Assembly: GCA_007922195.1 (NCBI GenBank)
Contig: ML682059.1
Location: forward strand, 10,691,462-10,755,461
Direction: 5' to 3'
DNA: 64,000 bases
DNA from: Podocnemis expansa
Lineage: Eukaryota; Chordata; Testudines; Podocnemididae
The position numbers were made by a program, and so were the translations under genes. The notes under the pieces were generated by a model, which was not told where the DNA came from, did not search any database, and saw only the letters and a list, made by a program, of their open reading frames with translations. This document shows, one piece after another, positions 31,781 to 45,040 of the stretch; position 1 is the first letter of the stretch; every line of letters begins with the position of its first letter.

Positions 31781-33185
31781 ACATCAGCCTGATATTGGCT
31801 TCAGACAGCCTTATAAACAGCTTCAAGTGATGCATCACTTGCACCATTTACAATCTGCAGATGGCCTTCCTCTTGCCCTGCAGCTACACTGCTCCCTTTA
31901 CTCTTTCTCTGCTAGGCCTTTATTATCCTCTTAATGCTCTGATGCCACACATCAATACTATATACATCTTTAGAATCCATTCTTCCTTGAGATTCGTATT
32001 AATTTTTTATTTTGTAAGAATGTCTTATTTATTGATTATACAGTCTGTATTCTGTTAGAAATAATTTGAATGCCTGATAGTGGCAGTACAAATATGCTTG
32101 ATAAGCTATGCTTTTTCATATTTTCCATTACTAATCCCTTTGCATCTGTGTGATATAACTCTTTCTACAAGGGAAATAAGCTGAATTGTTACAGTAATGT
32201 TTTTTCTAGGCCACCTTAGTGTTAACATACGTTATAAACACTATAAGTAAAAAGTGGTTAACAATTTCACTGACAAACAGCAGTCATAGTTCTCATTTCC
32301 CTGCATAGCAAATCATACTGTAGTTGTCAAATGTCATCTTTACAGACTGTACTCATTTTTGCACATTGTAGCTTCTGTTGGCAATGAAAGTCTGTTTACT
32401 CCTCTTCTGCCACTGAAATTGTGCTTATTGGTAGAGCATGTCTTACTAGTTTTTCTTTAAATGACATTTATGCTGGACTCCTGCCCAGGAGTTTTCAGCA
32501 AGTGAATACAATATCCCTTTGTGCTTTCATAATTCAGTCTTTTTTAATTTCACAAATGTTGAGGAAAAACTCAGGCCACTGAAATAAGTGGATTTATTTA
32601 GTCTGTGTTGTCATTATAATTTACCAGGAAGCTTGAGGACCTTGCTTTCAGGCTTTTCAGTGGCACATTGATCTACCATTCCATGCTTAGTAATATAGTA
32701 ATTAAAGCCATTTCTGCCTCTGTGGTATATTTGAAATTCAACAGACTGTTGCAGACTAGCTTTTGAAGAGAGATTGGAAAGTATTATTTCTCATTGAGAA
32801 ATATCCCAGCCAGCTATTGCCATTCCAGAATTCCAGCACAGTGTAGTCGTACCACTCACAGTATCTATTCTATACAAGTCTTATTCTACTGTTTGGGTAA
32901 AGCTAAATTCCAGAAATTACGCTGCATGAACCTTAATTTTAGGTACTTGCTCTGGGGCTTCTGCTGGAGTTCCTCTTGGTTCTGTGTGCTTTGTACTGTC
33001 CTACGTACTTTGCTTATTGATGGTAATCTAAAAGTGGAATATTGAATTCTGCTCACCACTGTTTGACTCTCCTCAGTGTGTCCTTCCCATGGCTGACATA
33101 GGACATTAATTCTAGTGTTAAAAGATAGCACGACTTCTCCATGAAGAAGTTCATGCTCTTAGTGACGATGATAAAAGAGGAATAC
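31781..33185. other. TEX10 intron 3, unannotated stretch
   Basis: AT-rich intronic DNA with no recognised repeat, exon or regulatory element. Confidence 0.5.
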
Positions 33186-33189
33186 TGAG

Positions 33190-33425
33190 TGTGTGTCTAC
33201 ATTTAAATTACTGCAGCTGTGATGCTTCAGTGTAGACAGTCACCACAGTGACAGGAGGGGTTCTTCTGTGGTGTAAGTTAATGGGTCAGTAGAAGAGTCC
33301 GTTGACCCAGTGCTGCTTACACCAGGGGTTAGGTCAGTACAGGGATTTCTCCAGATGTGGATTATTTGAACCCCTAAGAGATGTAGCTATGTCGATGTAA
33401 ATTTATATTGTAAATCAGCCCTGAG
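33190..33425. mobile_element. Candidate MITE-like DNA element
   Basis: The stretch is bounded by 'gtgtctacatttaaatt' on the left and 'atgtaaatttatattgta' on the right, partly complementary. It contains blocks ('agtgtagacagtcacc', 'gatgtagctatgtcgatgt') of the sort found in turtle elements with 'gtgtagac' ends. A second possible member is near 54,280-54,520. Boundaries and class are uncertain. Confidence 0.35.
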
Positions 33426-33429
33426 ATGC

Positions 33430-35691
33430 TTGCATGAGAGTCATGTATTATATGTTCTTATATGGACCCCCGTCACTAAGTTCTTTAAGATCCCACAAAC
33501 ATTTTGGAAATGTTCTGGGGAAGAGGGCTAAGGGCTTTTGTAGTTTTTGAATGCTCTAGGAAACAAAAGCAGCATTTTAAACAATGTTCTGTAGACCTGA
33601 TGTGGTTCACTTTCTTAGTTTACATGTACCCTATTTCCCAGTCGCAAAGAAAGGTCCCCTGGTGACACCTCTAATGCTTTTGCATATAAAATTCCTTTTC
33701 AATAAAAAGAAACCAGTGTGAGTTATTAATTTGACTTCTGTTGATGTAAGTGCTGTGGGAGGTGGCACTTGAAAGTCCAGGTGGGATTGTCCCTCCAACC
33801 CTCCAAGGGGAAGGGAGGGATTGGGAAAACCTAAAAATTATTTTCCTTCTCTGCTCAGTTGATGGGGGGAGGGAGGACATATTCAGGACATTTTGCTTGG
33901 AAACTGCAGTATGCAACTAACTGAGAGGAAAAAAACCTGAGATTTGGATTGCATGCCTCTAAACAGGCCACAGTAACATGATTGTACACCTCATTAGGTG
34001 TTGTTTATTTGCGCAGGGGAATCTAAAGATTTAGACACATGCTAAATTTCCTTCATTTGCCTTCTTTCTTGGCTTCTTTCTCTGTCTGCCTCTCTCCCTC
34101 CCTGTGTGGTTACTTTACTCTCTTTGTTCACCTTGCCCTTGTTGCTGAGAGGGACCATGCACTACCTCTAAGCCCTTCTCTTTTCCTCTGATGTAAGTTT
34201 TCTGTTTCTTACTGCCTCCTCCCCTTCCAATTGATCGTGCCTGTTAATATACATAATGATTTGGAGCAGTAATGTTAAAAGTTTTCAACCTGCTGTTCCT
34301 TTTCGGTATGTGCTATGGGTTGTGGTATTGGCAATCCTTCTCTTGGCAGCGTTAGCTAAGTGTAGTAAGAATTTTAAAGTTTCCAAGGTGACCAGGGAGA
34401 AATACTTGATTTTTGTGGACCTGTATGAAATTAAAATTCCTAAATGCCAGAAAAATATAGCTATATCTTTTTTCAAATTATCATATAAGATATCTATCTG
34501 TATTAGGTGCACTCTGAAGTTAGAGGTTAGAGAGAGAATTTTATAGCATTAGTCACTATAGTTAGTACTGGGAACATTACCGTAGCTGGAATGAAGTGAG
34601 CACACTGTGTATCAAGTCTAATTAACATACATGAGATCAGATTTGTAATAGGAATTGCCTGTCAGGTATTTTGAAAACTAGACTGATGATGAGATACAGT
34701 GTTCAAAATCACAACCTGTGAGAGTCGCCTCTGAAGAGTACCCACTCTTTCCGGGGCAGTAGTTTTGCTCTAGATTAAATGTGTTGCTTGTAGCATATTC
34801 TTGTTAAGTGTTGAAGATTATTTTACTATCCTGGTGGTTCTGCTGTTGCTCTATTTTAAGATCTTTGTATTTTAAGATTTTTATTGGCTTTTATTTATGG
34901 ATGTACAACTTCCACTGAGTTCCACAGAATTTGCGTGCATGTATATGAGGGGAGAATCTGGCCCCTTGTATAGTATGTATAGATCCTAGAGATGGAGATG
35001 TTGAGGGCAAAATGCCCTCGGATTTTCTAGCTCACCTAAGAGAAAATGTTTTTCTTTTTAAATCTGTTATGCTAAAATTATACCATTTCATTTTCTTGGT
35101 AGTCTTAGTCTAATAATTGTAATTTTCACATTGAGTTATAGTAGTCAACTGCCCCATTTAATTCTCTGCAAGAACAAAGTATGTAAAACTGGCTGAAGCA
35201 ATAAGGGATTCTGAAAGCTTGTTCACAATTGTATCTCAATTTTTTTTTTTACCTGTCTTTGTAAGAAGTCCCTAACTTTATGATGATTGAAAAATTAGAT
35301 GTTTTCTTTTTCAAGTTATAAATTCTGTGTATTTACAGCACTTTGTTTATAGTCAGTTTTATTATTTTCTTTCTGAAATCGTATCTGTGAAAATGCATGT
35401 AAATTGGGAGGGGACATTTATTTTTTACTAAGTGTGATTACGAAGGCATGCAATTGGCAGAGGGATTTGGGAGTAGGTGTAGAATTTAAGCTTCTCATTA
35501 GAGCCGGGAATATCTCATCAAGATGAATTCAGTACACTTTCAGTTCTTAAAGCACACGGTTACTTTTTAACATACTGTATTAGAAGCTACCACACTGTGC
35601 CCTTTGGTATTACAAATGTGATGCAATGAAGGTGTCCTGTTTCCTTTTTAATGTAATACTCTTTTCTCTGATTCTCACTTGCATGGTTTAG
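33430..35691. other. TEX10 intron 3, right part
   Basis: Nothing recognised beyond AT-rich intron sequence and the acceptor for exon 4, 'catggtttag' ending at 35,691. Two short overlapping open frames at 34,256-34,546 lack any domain. Confidence 0.5.
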
Positions 35692-35938
35692 GTCCCTGGT
35701 AAATATGACAGACAGTGTGGAGAAAGGCCTGTCCTCTGCGGAAAATTTGAAAGGGTTTATTGAAATAATAATCCCATTACTGATTGAGTGTTGGATTGAA
35801 GCGTCTCCTGCACAACTTGCTGCTCCCATTCTTGGAAATCTTTTGGAACCTGAATCTCAGCAGCTTATGCAGCAAGTGCTTAGTATTATATACTTGTTGT
35901 GGAAACTCACAAAGCAACATGATGAAACACACAAAATG
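35692..35938 (+). CDS. TEX10: TEX10 exon 4 (residues 297-379)
   Basis: The exon completes the arginine codon begun in exon 3 and reads [20 protein letters not shown], then [18 protein letters not shown], a strongly conserved helical segment of TEX10, and [20 protein letters not shown]. It ends ...DETHKM at donor 'aaaatg|gtaaga', phase 0. The amphipathic leucine/isoleucine pattern fits continued armadillo-like repeats that scaffold the PELP1-WDR18 complex. Confidence 0.96.
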
Positions 35939-38900
35939 GTAAGACCAAGGAGTAGCATGATACACAGCTTAAATACATAAGTTACATTTGCTTTGCCTAT
36001 AAATTGGTGACTGTGATATAAGTGAGGAAAACGGTTTTTAAAATAATGGAAATAAAAAGCTTAGTCCCAAGTCTTGAAAATGATCTAGTAGAAGCATGAA
36101 TTTGAACTTCGTCAGATCCTTTAATCTCAAAAAGTAACTATCAAACTGTGGGTTTTGGATCATCATTGAGCTACAGAGTCTTTCCTGACGCGCTGCAGGA
36201 CAAAAAAGAAAAAAAAAAAAAAAGAGGCCTAGGCAGTAGGACACTGGATTGTTGGGGAAGTATTTTGTTGTGTGAGAACATCTTTGGTTCACCAACTTCT
36301 CATCCTTCAGATTACTCTGTAGGATAATGAATCATTTTTTGGAGCTGTGGTAATCTTGAGGAGCAGGAAGGGGCATCATTACAGAAACCAAGGTGTCTGA
36401 GAACTACAAAATACACATGATATACGGTCTTTATGTTGCTTTCCAGTATTTGCATAGTGATGTGATGACTATGTGTATGAAGACAATCAAAGTTACAACA
36501 GAAAGATTGCAAAGGAATGTTGAAATGTCTTGCCCTCATTATCTGTGCGTCTGACTGTTCTCCAAAATAACACCCTTTTTACTTCTGCAGCATGGGCTAG
36601 GGATGTCACCCTTCCCTTTCTGGCTGCTGGGAGGGAAGGGGAAGGGTACCTTGATAATTCCTTTTTTGACATCTCTGTAAGAGAGAACAGATTGATTAGC
36701 TGAATACTCCTCATGCTGGTGTATATTCTAGGCAGCATGGGACAGTGTGTGTCTTTGATCAGCTCTTTTGCTCTCGAAATAGGTGGAGGTTGCTCTTTTT
36801 GAAATTATTGATTTTGATGTGCACAAGACGAGTAACAATGCAGTAAAAAGGGCTTGTGTAGTATGTATGTGTATATTAGCCTCTTCTGTATGCATCACTG
36901 TTCAGGGCAACTGCACCTGTATTCTCCTGCTGTGATCCAGCAAGGGTGCCTACCTTTGGGCTATTGGCTCCCCAGCTGTGATCTCTTGGGCAGAGAGACA
37001 TTTCTCCCATTCCTGATCTGAGTTTTTCCAGGCTTCCTAGTTTCCTGCCTACACTGAATTCCCTAAGCAGCCCTGTTCTGCTTTTCTCCTCAGAGGCTGT
37101 AAAAGGGTTAAGTTACCACATGGCCCTTTCTAACTAACCAAGAAAGTGTTTTCTTAATAAAAAGCTTTGTAGAGAGGGAAAAAAAACACCCACCACCACC
37201 AACATAATCTGTACACATGCAGATAAGCTTGCCAGATGTCTCTTCAACTCTACCAAGGGCTCTGGCTGATGATCAGCTCTTCAAATCCCTTACAGGTGGT
37301 GGTGGCTTTTCTTTTGTTTTTTTGGTGACCACAAGTTCAAACTTATTGTTAACTCAGAACAAACATACCATGAATATGTGACTCACTGTCTTATCCAGCT
37401 TGGGACTCTGATATTGTTTTCATGTAGAAGATGATCACCAATTGGTTTTCCCTCAGGGAGCAGCTTTGAATGGTTGGGCCCAAATGAGGAAATTTGCTTC
37501 CTCCCAAGTATATCCTAAGAATCCCATTTAATTTTGTGTAGCATGTTATCTCAGGGAGCCCTTTAAAACTCATACTTCCCAAGGCATACACTAACCATGT
37601 CTCTTTAGAGATGTTATGTACAGTCCTTCAGTAATATATGCTCATTTGCATTTTGAGTACAGTCATCTCCTAAAATACTGAAGCTTAATTTGAGTAAGCA
37701 GAATATTGCAGCAGATTCCCATATCTGTCTCAGGACTTCGTGAGATTTCCCACTCTGTGAAGGAAGTTGGAGGTAAAACCATTGTCTCCTTAAGTCACAC
37801 TTGGCCCCATTGTTGCATATTGCATTATAAGAAAGCCTTTGGGGGCTAACTTGTTTTAAATTACATAGAGTTGAAACTTAGGCAAAAAACTTGCTAATTT
37901 GAATAAATTTTCTCCTTTTGTAAAATACTACTATTAATCATAGTCTCTTATTCAGATCATTTTCTGTCTGGAAGGACTCTGAATTGGCACAACAGTGTTT
38001 ATGGGATTAATTTTCATCTTTAACTGGCACTGTATCTTATATGAAAGGATCTAAAAATTAAAGAGCTATGCTGCATTTCTATTTCAAGCACTCAGTCATA
38101 CCAACTTTCTTATGATTCTAGTGCCATGATACCGTCAATTGCATAAAGACATAGATAGTTAGAAACTTAATGCTATGACCCTCTATTTTCAAATGTTCAA
38201 AAGTTCCTTGAAAACTTGCCTTTGGAAAACTGTCTATTTGAATTTCAAGATGCTACACTTCATGGTTTTCTAATCCTTTAACTCATAGAGTCAGAATGGA
38301 AAATACTTTTTCTTTTTTTCTTTACATATTGAACACAGGCAAATGAGTGAATTTTGGAAGCTGAAACTTTGCATGTAAATAGTTCTCAAAAAGTGGTGCA
38401 TTTGAGAAATGACCTTTTTTAGAGGGAGAGAAAAGAAAAGAATTAGAGCTGTGCTGTGAGATCATTTCTGAAAGTGCTCAATTGTTACCTGCTAAAATTT
38501 GTAAAGGCAGTGTATTGTCTTTCATTCACCTTCTGAAAATGTAATTTTTCTATGTCCTGGTGGGCAAGTGGTCTTCTTTCAGACAGTTGTTTATGGAACA
38601 GTTTTCCTTAGCAAAACTGTAAATATCTTAACCTACAAAGCAAAAATCTTTGAAACAAGTCTTAGGAACAAGAGCACAGAAAAAATCAGATAACATGATT
38701 ATTGGGCCTTTGTGCCACATTCGGTTTTATATCTGCTGGGGGGGGGGGGGGAGGTCTACTGTGCTGCAGGTTTCTCAGAGGAGGAGTCCTTTATGAGTTT
38801 TCTGTGGCCACCTTGCCCTGGTGCCACCTTTTGTGAAGCATGTACAGCATTGTCTTGTATATCTTGTAGAGATTAGTCCTCCTTTATCCTAAAGCTTAAT

Positions 38901-39293
38901 TTGTGCTATGTATGTCACAGACTGATGCCACTCTTGTTCAGTGAACTTCCGGGGTGAGAGTCATGTCACGGATAAGTATCCAATTTATTGGGGTTTCAAG
39001 ATAAGCACTAAGAAGCATAGGAGTATGTTAGGTGCATCCTCATTGTGTCCCCTCTTCACCCAGCATTGGCTAGAAGGAGTTCCTCTATTGCTCCTTCCAG
39101 AAGTGTGGTCCCCCCACCTTACCTGTGCACATGGTCAAAAGGAGATCTCCTGCACTGGGGAGGGGGTCTTCAAAGAGGCATAAGCCCTTGGAGTGGACTC
39201 AGTCTCCACAGTTTAAGAGGAGGGTGGCTTTGACATCATCAGAATCCTTGATGTGGTATTCCTCTTCCACAAGAGTTAGCCTGTTAAATGACA
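35939..39293. other. TEX10 intron 4, left part
   Basis: Mostly unique-looking AT-rich intron. An A-run sits at about 36,209-36,224 and a 14-G run at 38,738-38,751. No gene or clear repeat was recognised, and the open frames here are short and isolated. Confidence 0.5.
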
Positions 39294-39301
39294 GTCTAGA
39301 C

Positions 39302-39480
39302 CAGGTGTGGCCAAACTGTGGCTCAGGAGCCACACGTGGCTCTTGAATGAAAAGATTTGGCTTGTGGAAGAACGTCAGCAGATCAATTTAGGAGGTAAAA
39401 GTATATGGCTCAGTGTGGCTCTTGAAGGTTTAGTAATCAACTTGTGTAGCTCTTGAGTTCCATAAGTTTGGTCAGCCCTG
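39302..39480 (+). mobile_element. hAT element, 'caggtgtggccaaac' family, internally deleted (179 bp)
   Basis: The exact 8-bp palindromic duplication gtctagac flanks it (39,294-39,301 and 39,481-39,488). The left end is 'caggtgtggccaaac' and the right end 'gtttggtcagccctg'. The short interior joins the left block 'tcagcagatcaattta' directly to the right block 'ggaggtaaaagtatatgg' known from the copy at 24,344. It is therefore a deletion derivative. Confidence 0.88.
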
Positions 39481-39489
39481 GTCTAGACA

Positions 39490-41245
39490 GTTTATTTCCT
39501 CGGTGTAGTCTGTGGAGCCGTCACCTCTGTTACAGTGAGGCCACAGGTCACATAGAGTATGGCTGTCCCAGGGGACTGTGCAGTTGCAATGGATCTGCTG
39601 AGCCTCTTGTTACTGTCCTTGTTGATCAGACAGACTGAAAGTCCCCTGTTGGTGCTGTCACACAGGCTTCACATGTTGGCACCCACTTTGTTTTTTGTTC
39701 TTGGCTAATGACTGTAGGTCTGTTACTGGTTCATTGATCCCCTCAATTCCAGCTCCAAGACTAGTAACTGGTAATCCTTCTCTGTGGTACACAGTACTAG
39801 TAACCAGGAAGCCTCTAGTGTGGTTTTTGGTACTGTAATCTCATCATAGATCCTGATCCCAGTCTCTCCTGGCTGTTGCTGTTCCACTGTGGTCTTAGGA
39901 GTACTCCTTTTTCTGCTTAGTCTGAACTGGTTTTGTCTAGAAATTGTTCCTACTCATAGAAATTATGCTGGCAAGAGCAGGTCAAAGGACTGGAACGCCT
40001 GATCTAGACATAGCCTCGCTCTGGTACTGTACCAATGCTGTTATTGGCCTTAGTGGGTATCTAGGGGGATGCCTCTAGCATCCACATCCTTGTCTCATTG
40101 CATTACAGAAATAAAGCAAAGAAGGGAAATTTCCCCGCTGTGCATAACAGACCATTCAGAGTCAGTACTGAGCAACCACTGTATTCAGGGAACACATTCC
40201 TGAGAGGAAGGTTTTGTCACCCAGTACTGATGGAGTGTTCAGTGCTGACACTGAAGCTTTAGGACAGTCTGGTATCAGCCTTAGATAGGCCATCTACTTT
40301 GGGAGCTCAAGCCCAGCCACAAGAAGATCTCTGCCTCCTTTGAACATTTAAACCTGATCACCAGATGAGGCTCTGGCACCAGAAATATTTTTCTAGTGAT
40401 GGATGATTTTAAGTCCTACCAAGAGTTCCTGAAAATGATGGCTACATTCTTTGGCATACAGACAAAGTGTGTGGAGAATCCTCTCAAACTTTGAAACGCA
40501 GACATTTTATACCAGGTTGTGGCAGAGAATGATGCGTTCTGTATACATTGGGAAATAATGCAGCCTGTAGAAGGTATATGGCAAACCCCCTCATCGTAAC
40601 AGTGATAATGCATACAGAATATAAGTACTTAGTTGGGTCCCAGGGATTCGAACAGTTGTATAAACACTCCACATGGGTTCTCTGATAGGGGCAGCTGTAA
40701 ATGAAAGGCCCTGCAAAGGTGGAGCTGAAGAAAATCATACTGATTAAATGTTTTTGGTGGAAAGGTTTATTCAGCTATAGTTTTACAGCTCCATATAACT
40801 ATCTGCTTCTCTTAGCCTGTTTTGACTATGCAAACTTGGGATGCTGTGTTAAGGTTCATAAATAAACTGCCTGAAGACTCTGGAGACAAGTTCCAGTCCC
40901 TGCTGGTGAAAGGATGGCTGATCCGTTTTCCCTATCTGATCTGCAGACTTCCATGGATTGCTTGAAGAAAGAGTAGTTATGCAACTCTCGTAATTGTTGT
41001 TCTGAAAGGTGTTGCATATGTGCCTTACATGACTCATCCTCCTTCACTGCATGAGTGAGGTGGCTCTTGCTTTTATACCCTCTGCTTGGAGTGCCAGGGA
41101 TGCCTTGCATGCAGGCCTGGCTGCCCCAGTCAGTACCACTAGGGAAAACTATGAAGCACTAGTGCATGAGGCATGCATGTACCTAGTGTAAAAGGCACAT
41201 ATTACACATCTAAAAGAACAACAGTTATGTGAAGTAACTGTGTCT
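39490..41245 (+). mobile_element. DIRS-type retrotransposon remnant with large internal deletion
   Basis: A gag-like segment is read on the + strand at about 40,395-40,740 (DDFKSYQEFLKMMATFFGIQ, IWQTP at about 40,575, GFEQLYKH at about 40,645). It continues at about 40,825-40,945. DIRS gag proteins of this type have a LAP2-like region with the WQTP motif. The sequence then passes straight to a terminal repeat ending 'gaacaacagttatgtgaag' at about 41,215-41,245. Reverse transcriptase, RNase H and recombinase are missing. The 5' boundary is a guess. Confidence 0.55.
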
Positions 41246-41351
41246 TAGTCAGAAGTTGCCAGACAATGAGAAAATTAAGTTTCTAGCAGTAATATTAACT
41301 TGGCTCTAGCTGCATGTGTCATGGCTTCAATTTGATTATTTCAAAGCATAA

Positions 41352-41818
41352 TAGTGGTTCTCAACCACTGTGCTGTGGCACTGATCTGCCATTAGAACTA
41401 TCCAAGTGTGCCATGCAATTTCATACAAAGGTACTGAAAAATCTACGTATGACAAACTTTTTGTCTTAAACAATTTTCCATCCATCCAAAATTACAACTC
41501 ATAAAACTCATGAAAACTGATTCACAAATTAAAAGTTAGGTATTGGTCTTTCGATTCTAAAATGTGAATATTCGAAATTGAGTTGGCTAAAGGGTAAAAT
41601 TGAGATGATGTACATTTTTTTCTGGCGGATTTGAAAAAGTAATGTATTTTATCCTTCTTTAGGTTGTTGTATGCACTGTGTTGCAAACCTCTTTAGTAAG
41701 ACTAACTATAGTAAATTGATGTTTTTGAGCAATCAGTTCATCTGAAAAAGGTGTGTGCACCATGTAATTGTTTATCTCATTGAAGTGTGCTGTGTTACTG
41801 GAAAGGTTGGGAACCATA
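41352..41818. mobile_element. Decayed hAT element (about 470 bp)
   Basis: The left end 'agtggttctcaaccactgtg' and right end 'gtgtgctgtgtt...ggttgggaaccata' are inverted relative to each other and resemble the 48,218 family. The flanking duplication is no longer clear and the interior is AT-rich without transposase. Confidence 0.6.
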
Positions 41819-41899
41819 GAATTTTGTCTTTCCCAAACATTTTTGCAGATGGGGGGGAATTCCAGAGGTTTTGATGGGTGGTTCTGGGGTCCACATGTT

Positions 41900-42165
41900 T
41901 AAAAGGATGCTGAAAATCTGGTGAAAGTGCAGAGAAGAGCTACAAAAAATTAATTCAAGGACTGGGAAAAATGCCTTCCAGTGAGACTAAAGAAGCACGT
42001 GCTGTGATGGAGTTTATCAAAAAGAGAATTAAGGAGGTTCATTGGAGTATAAACACCTTCATGGGGAGAAAATACCAGTGCAGGGCTCCTTAGTGTGGTG
42101 GAGAAAGGCATAGCAAGAACCAATTGCTGGAAGTTAGAGCTAAACAAATTACAGTAAGTGGGGCT
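41900..42165 (+). mobile_element. CR1 LINE fragment
   Basis: It contains CR1 3' region blocks in order: 'gtgcagagaagagctac', 'gggaaaaatgccttcca', 'aacaccttcatggggag', 'ggagaaaggcatagcaagaa' and 'caattgctggaagttagagc'. It is truncated at both ends. Confidence 0.75.
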
Positions 42166-42169
42166 GGTG

Positions 42170-44030
42170 GCACCACCTATTACTAAAGTTGCCTGTTTTA
42201 ATAATAGTAAGGCCCTGTTTTTAATTGCATATTTTGCCACAGTTCTCCTTCTGTGAAGAACAGATACTTCCTCACCTCACAGGAGTGTTCTGGCAATTTC
42301 TTTTGTGTTTGTGGAGACTTGGTTTCTGTGGTGATGAGCACCATAGAAAAGTCTATGAAGAAATCAATTCTGTTTTCAGAATAGTTTGTATGGTTTGCCA
42401 TAAATTAGGCATAGAAAGAAAACACACTAATGAATGCTCATTAATTGAACGCTGTTCATCATGTGTACAGTGTGAAGCAGCAGCCCTCTGGAAGAGAATA
42501 AATGGTCATGTAATTAAAGACTGACTTAATACATATGCATAGTAGGGTCAAATTCAGGTTGTATAGATAATTTTAATTGTCTTTCCCTAACTTTTGTGTG
42601 TTTTGACTTGTTCTTTTAATTCATTTTTTGTACATGTAATTTTCAAGGTTTTTAAATAAGCAAAATGAAAAAAAAAAATCTGTGGCTTCATATTCACACC
42701 TACATGATTTAGCAGCCAGGCTGGAACTTTTTGAGCCACCATACAGAACTACTACTGTAGGTAATGGAGTAACTGATAGCAATAGTAGGTTGTTATCCTC
42801 AATTTGGGTAAGCGTGAGAGAGGGGTGGGGACACTGCCAGTGGGTTTCAAATATTTGGTCACAGCAGAGGACTAGGGGGATGGGCACAGTGATCTTGATT
42901 TCCACTCCAACCTCTGGAGGAGTGTGTACTTTAGTGGGCATAGATCATTCTGCCCCCTCTCCACAGCCTGTCCCTCTCATAGTTCTGTTTTGATTCCAGT
43001 CCCAGGCTCTTTGCCCAGTAAGTCATAGTCTCACTCCTCCAGACTTCCCATCTCCTTGTCCAGTCATTTCTAGTCTCCAGTCCCTTTGGCTAGCGAGTCA
43101 CAGTTCCCTGCCCCATTCTTTGATCTACTTCTCCCCTACAGCTTCCAGTTGTCACCAGCTCCCAGTCACCATTCCAAGACTTCCCATCCGACCTGTGTTT
43201 TCAGCTCCTGCAGCATCTTTTCTCTGTCTCTTTGGCCAACCAGTACTGGTTCCCTTCCCATAAATTAGCTCCTTGTCAGATCTTTCTCTCCTCAGTACCT
43301 CCTTCCATCCACCCCTTGCTCCCACTTCGTCTCCTGGCCATGAGTCCCAGTCTCCACCACCTCTCTCCCAGGTTCTGTGTCCCCACTGCATTTGAATCAG
43401 ATGGATTCCTCTTGCACCTGCTTGGGTGTCAGCTTTGTATTACAGAGGGCACCAAAGAGACAGGCTCCCTGCTCTAATTTCTAATGCCTGGCCCCGCATC
43501 AGCCCAGAAAAGCTGTGATCAGCCATTACAGGAAAAGTCAGGCTTTGGTCTCATAGCCCTGGTCTGGAGGGTGCACTGTTTAGTTCTGTGTAGTCTGGTA
43601 GCCCTAGGAGCTGTGGAGGTGGAATCTTTGAGATTCTAACTGTTGAATTTTAGCAAGTGTCTAGTGAACAAGTATGAACTACAAATCTTCAGATTTTATA
43701 ATGTCCAATTTTGGACCGATTTTTCCTCAAGGACAGCAAAAGGCATATTCCTGACACACACACACTCCCAAGCCTCCCGAGCCATATGCACCAAATCTTA
43801 AGTCCCTCCTCCAAAGCATGGAGGCATTAGAGCTTTCCAAATAAACCACAAAGCTATATTATTTTTCCTAACATGTGTCTCAGAATTGGCTGAATTGTAT
43901 GAGCCATAATATTTCAAAAAATATTCAGCCTGAGAAAGATACTCAGCATTGCAATGAGTATTAACAGTCAGACACTTAAAGTTGGCAAATAGGATTTTGT
44001 TTGACCAGTAAATATGATGCTAATTTTTAA
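42170..44030. other. TEX10 intron 4, middle part
   Basis: No gene recognised. A C/T-rich block at about 43,000-43,500 repeats 'agtctccag'/'cagtctccacc'-like words and may be a decayed element. A cysteine-rich 99-residue frame at 42,225-42,524 lacks splice context or repeats and is probably incidental. Confidence 0.45.
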
Positions 44031-44033
44031 CTG

Positions 44034-44200
44034 TGACGGTGATTAACGACTTGAACAAACTACCAGAGAAAGTGATAGATGCTCCCTCTCTTGAAGTCTT
44101 TGGATCCAGGCTGGCTGCAGACACAAGCTGCTGGACTTAATGCAGTGGTCTCCAACCAGCTCATCACTATTGACTGGAAGTTCTTTCTGACCGTATAGTA
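44034..44200 (+). mobile_element. CR1 3' fragment joined to a hAT left end
   Basis: 'gtgacggtgattaacgactt', 'gaacaaactaccagagaaag' and 'cttgaagtctttggatccag' are CR1 3' region blocks ending about 44,148. 'cagtggtctccaacc' at 44,151 is a hAT end with no partner end found. Confidence 0.6.
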
Positions 44201-44927
44201 TGTGATCCTGTGCAAGTACTTAAGCCCTATTTCTTTTTCTGTTCAGATACTCTTTTTCCTTTTCCTTCCAGTTCACACCTATCTTCCTGCTGTATTTGGT
44301 ATCTTTTGAACATTTCTTGTATCCTCAGTTATCTACTTTATGGTAAACGTGTGTGTGTTGGGGGGGGCGGGGGGAGAGGGGCAGTTCTGCAGAGGGCAAG
44401 CTCCTTTCCCTGTCAGGCTTCCCTCTGTCTTTTGTGCTGGCCACTGTTCTGTATAGCGACGGTGGACTAAGAACTACATAAATAAATAATGGAAAATGTT
44501 GTGGTAAACTTAAGGGCATGTCTATAAGCAGAAACAAAGGAAAATTAAATGAATTTACTAAAGATATGAAACACAATTCACTTTGTACTTTTTATTCACA
44601 CCTTTAATTCATCTTGCATGTCACTGTAATTGTGCACTAAGAAAATGGGATCAATGTTGGGTGAAACACCGTAATACTTTGTAATACTCATTATCATTGT
44701 CTCATAAGTGATATTCATTGTCTAGTGAACTATTAGGTTGAAGTGAAAGTTACCATCTCTGTATTTGAAAAAACATTAAATCAGAAGCTAAAAAGTTTTT
44801 TTTCCTCCTTCCTATGTCGCATCCTGTCTTTTCATTAAGCATTAGTTTTTTGTAGACTATTAAATGGTTACATTTAACTTCATTTACAAGCATTGTTTTC
44901 TAATGTATTATCTGCTTTCCTTAATAG
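44201..44927. other. TEX10 intron 4, right part
   Basis: AT-rich intron with a GT-rich/G-rich tract at about 44,349-44,378. The acceptor 'ccttaatag' ends at 44,927. No other feature was recognised. Confidence 0.5.
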
Positions 44928-45040
44928 GAGGCATGGCTTCGAATGAATTACTTGACTGATTTCAAGCATCATTTTATGCGTCATTTTCCTTATTCTGTAC
45001 AAGAAACAATCAAGCACAAAAAGAGAGATTCATACAAAAG
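44928..45040 (+). CDS. TEX10: TEX10 exon 5 (residues 380-417)
   Basis: A 113-nt exon reading [20 protein letters not shown], then [17 protein letters not shown], ending in AG of a split serine codon at donor 'aaaag|gtatga', phase 2. The FKHHFM segment and the following basic stretch are characteristic of vertebrate TEX10. It lies only about 300 bp upstream of the DIRS insertion in intron 5. Confidence 0.95.

Noticed and set aside
42225..42524. Cysteine-rich 99-residue frame that looks vaguely like a zinc-finger exon
   Set aside because: No acceptor or donor in phase with TEX10, no repeated finger pattern, and no supporting neighbouring exons.
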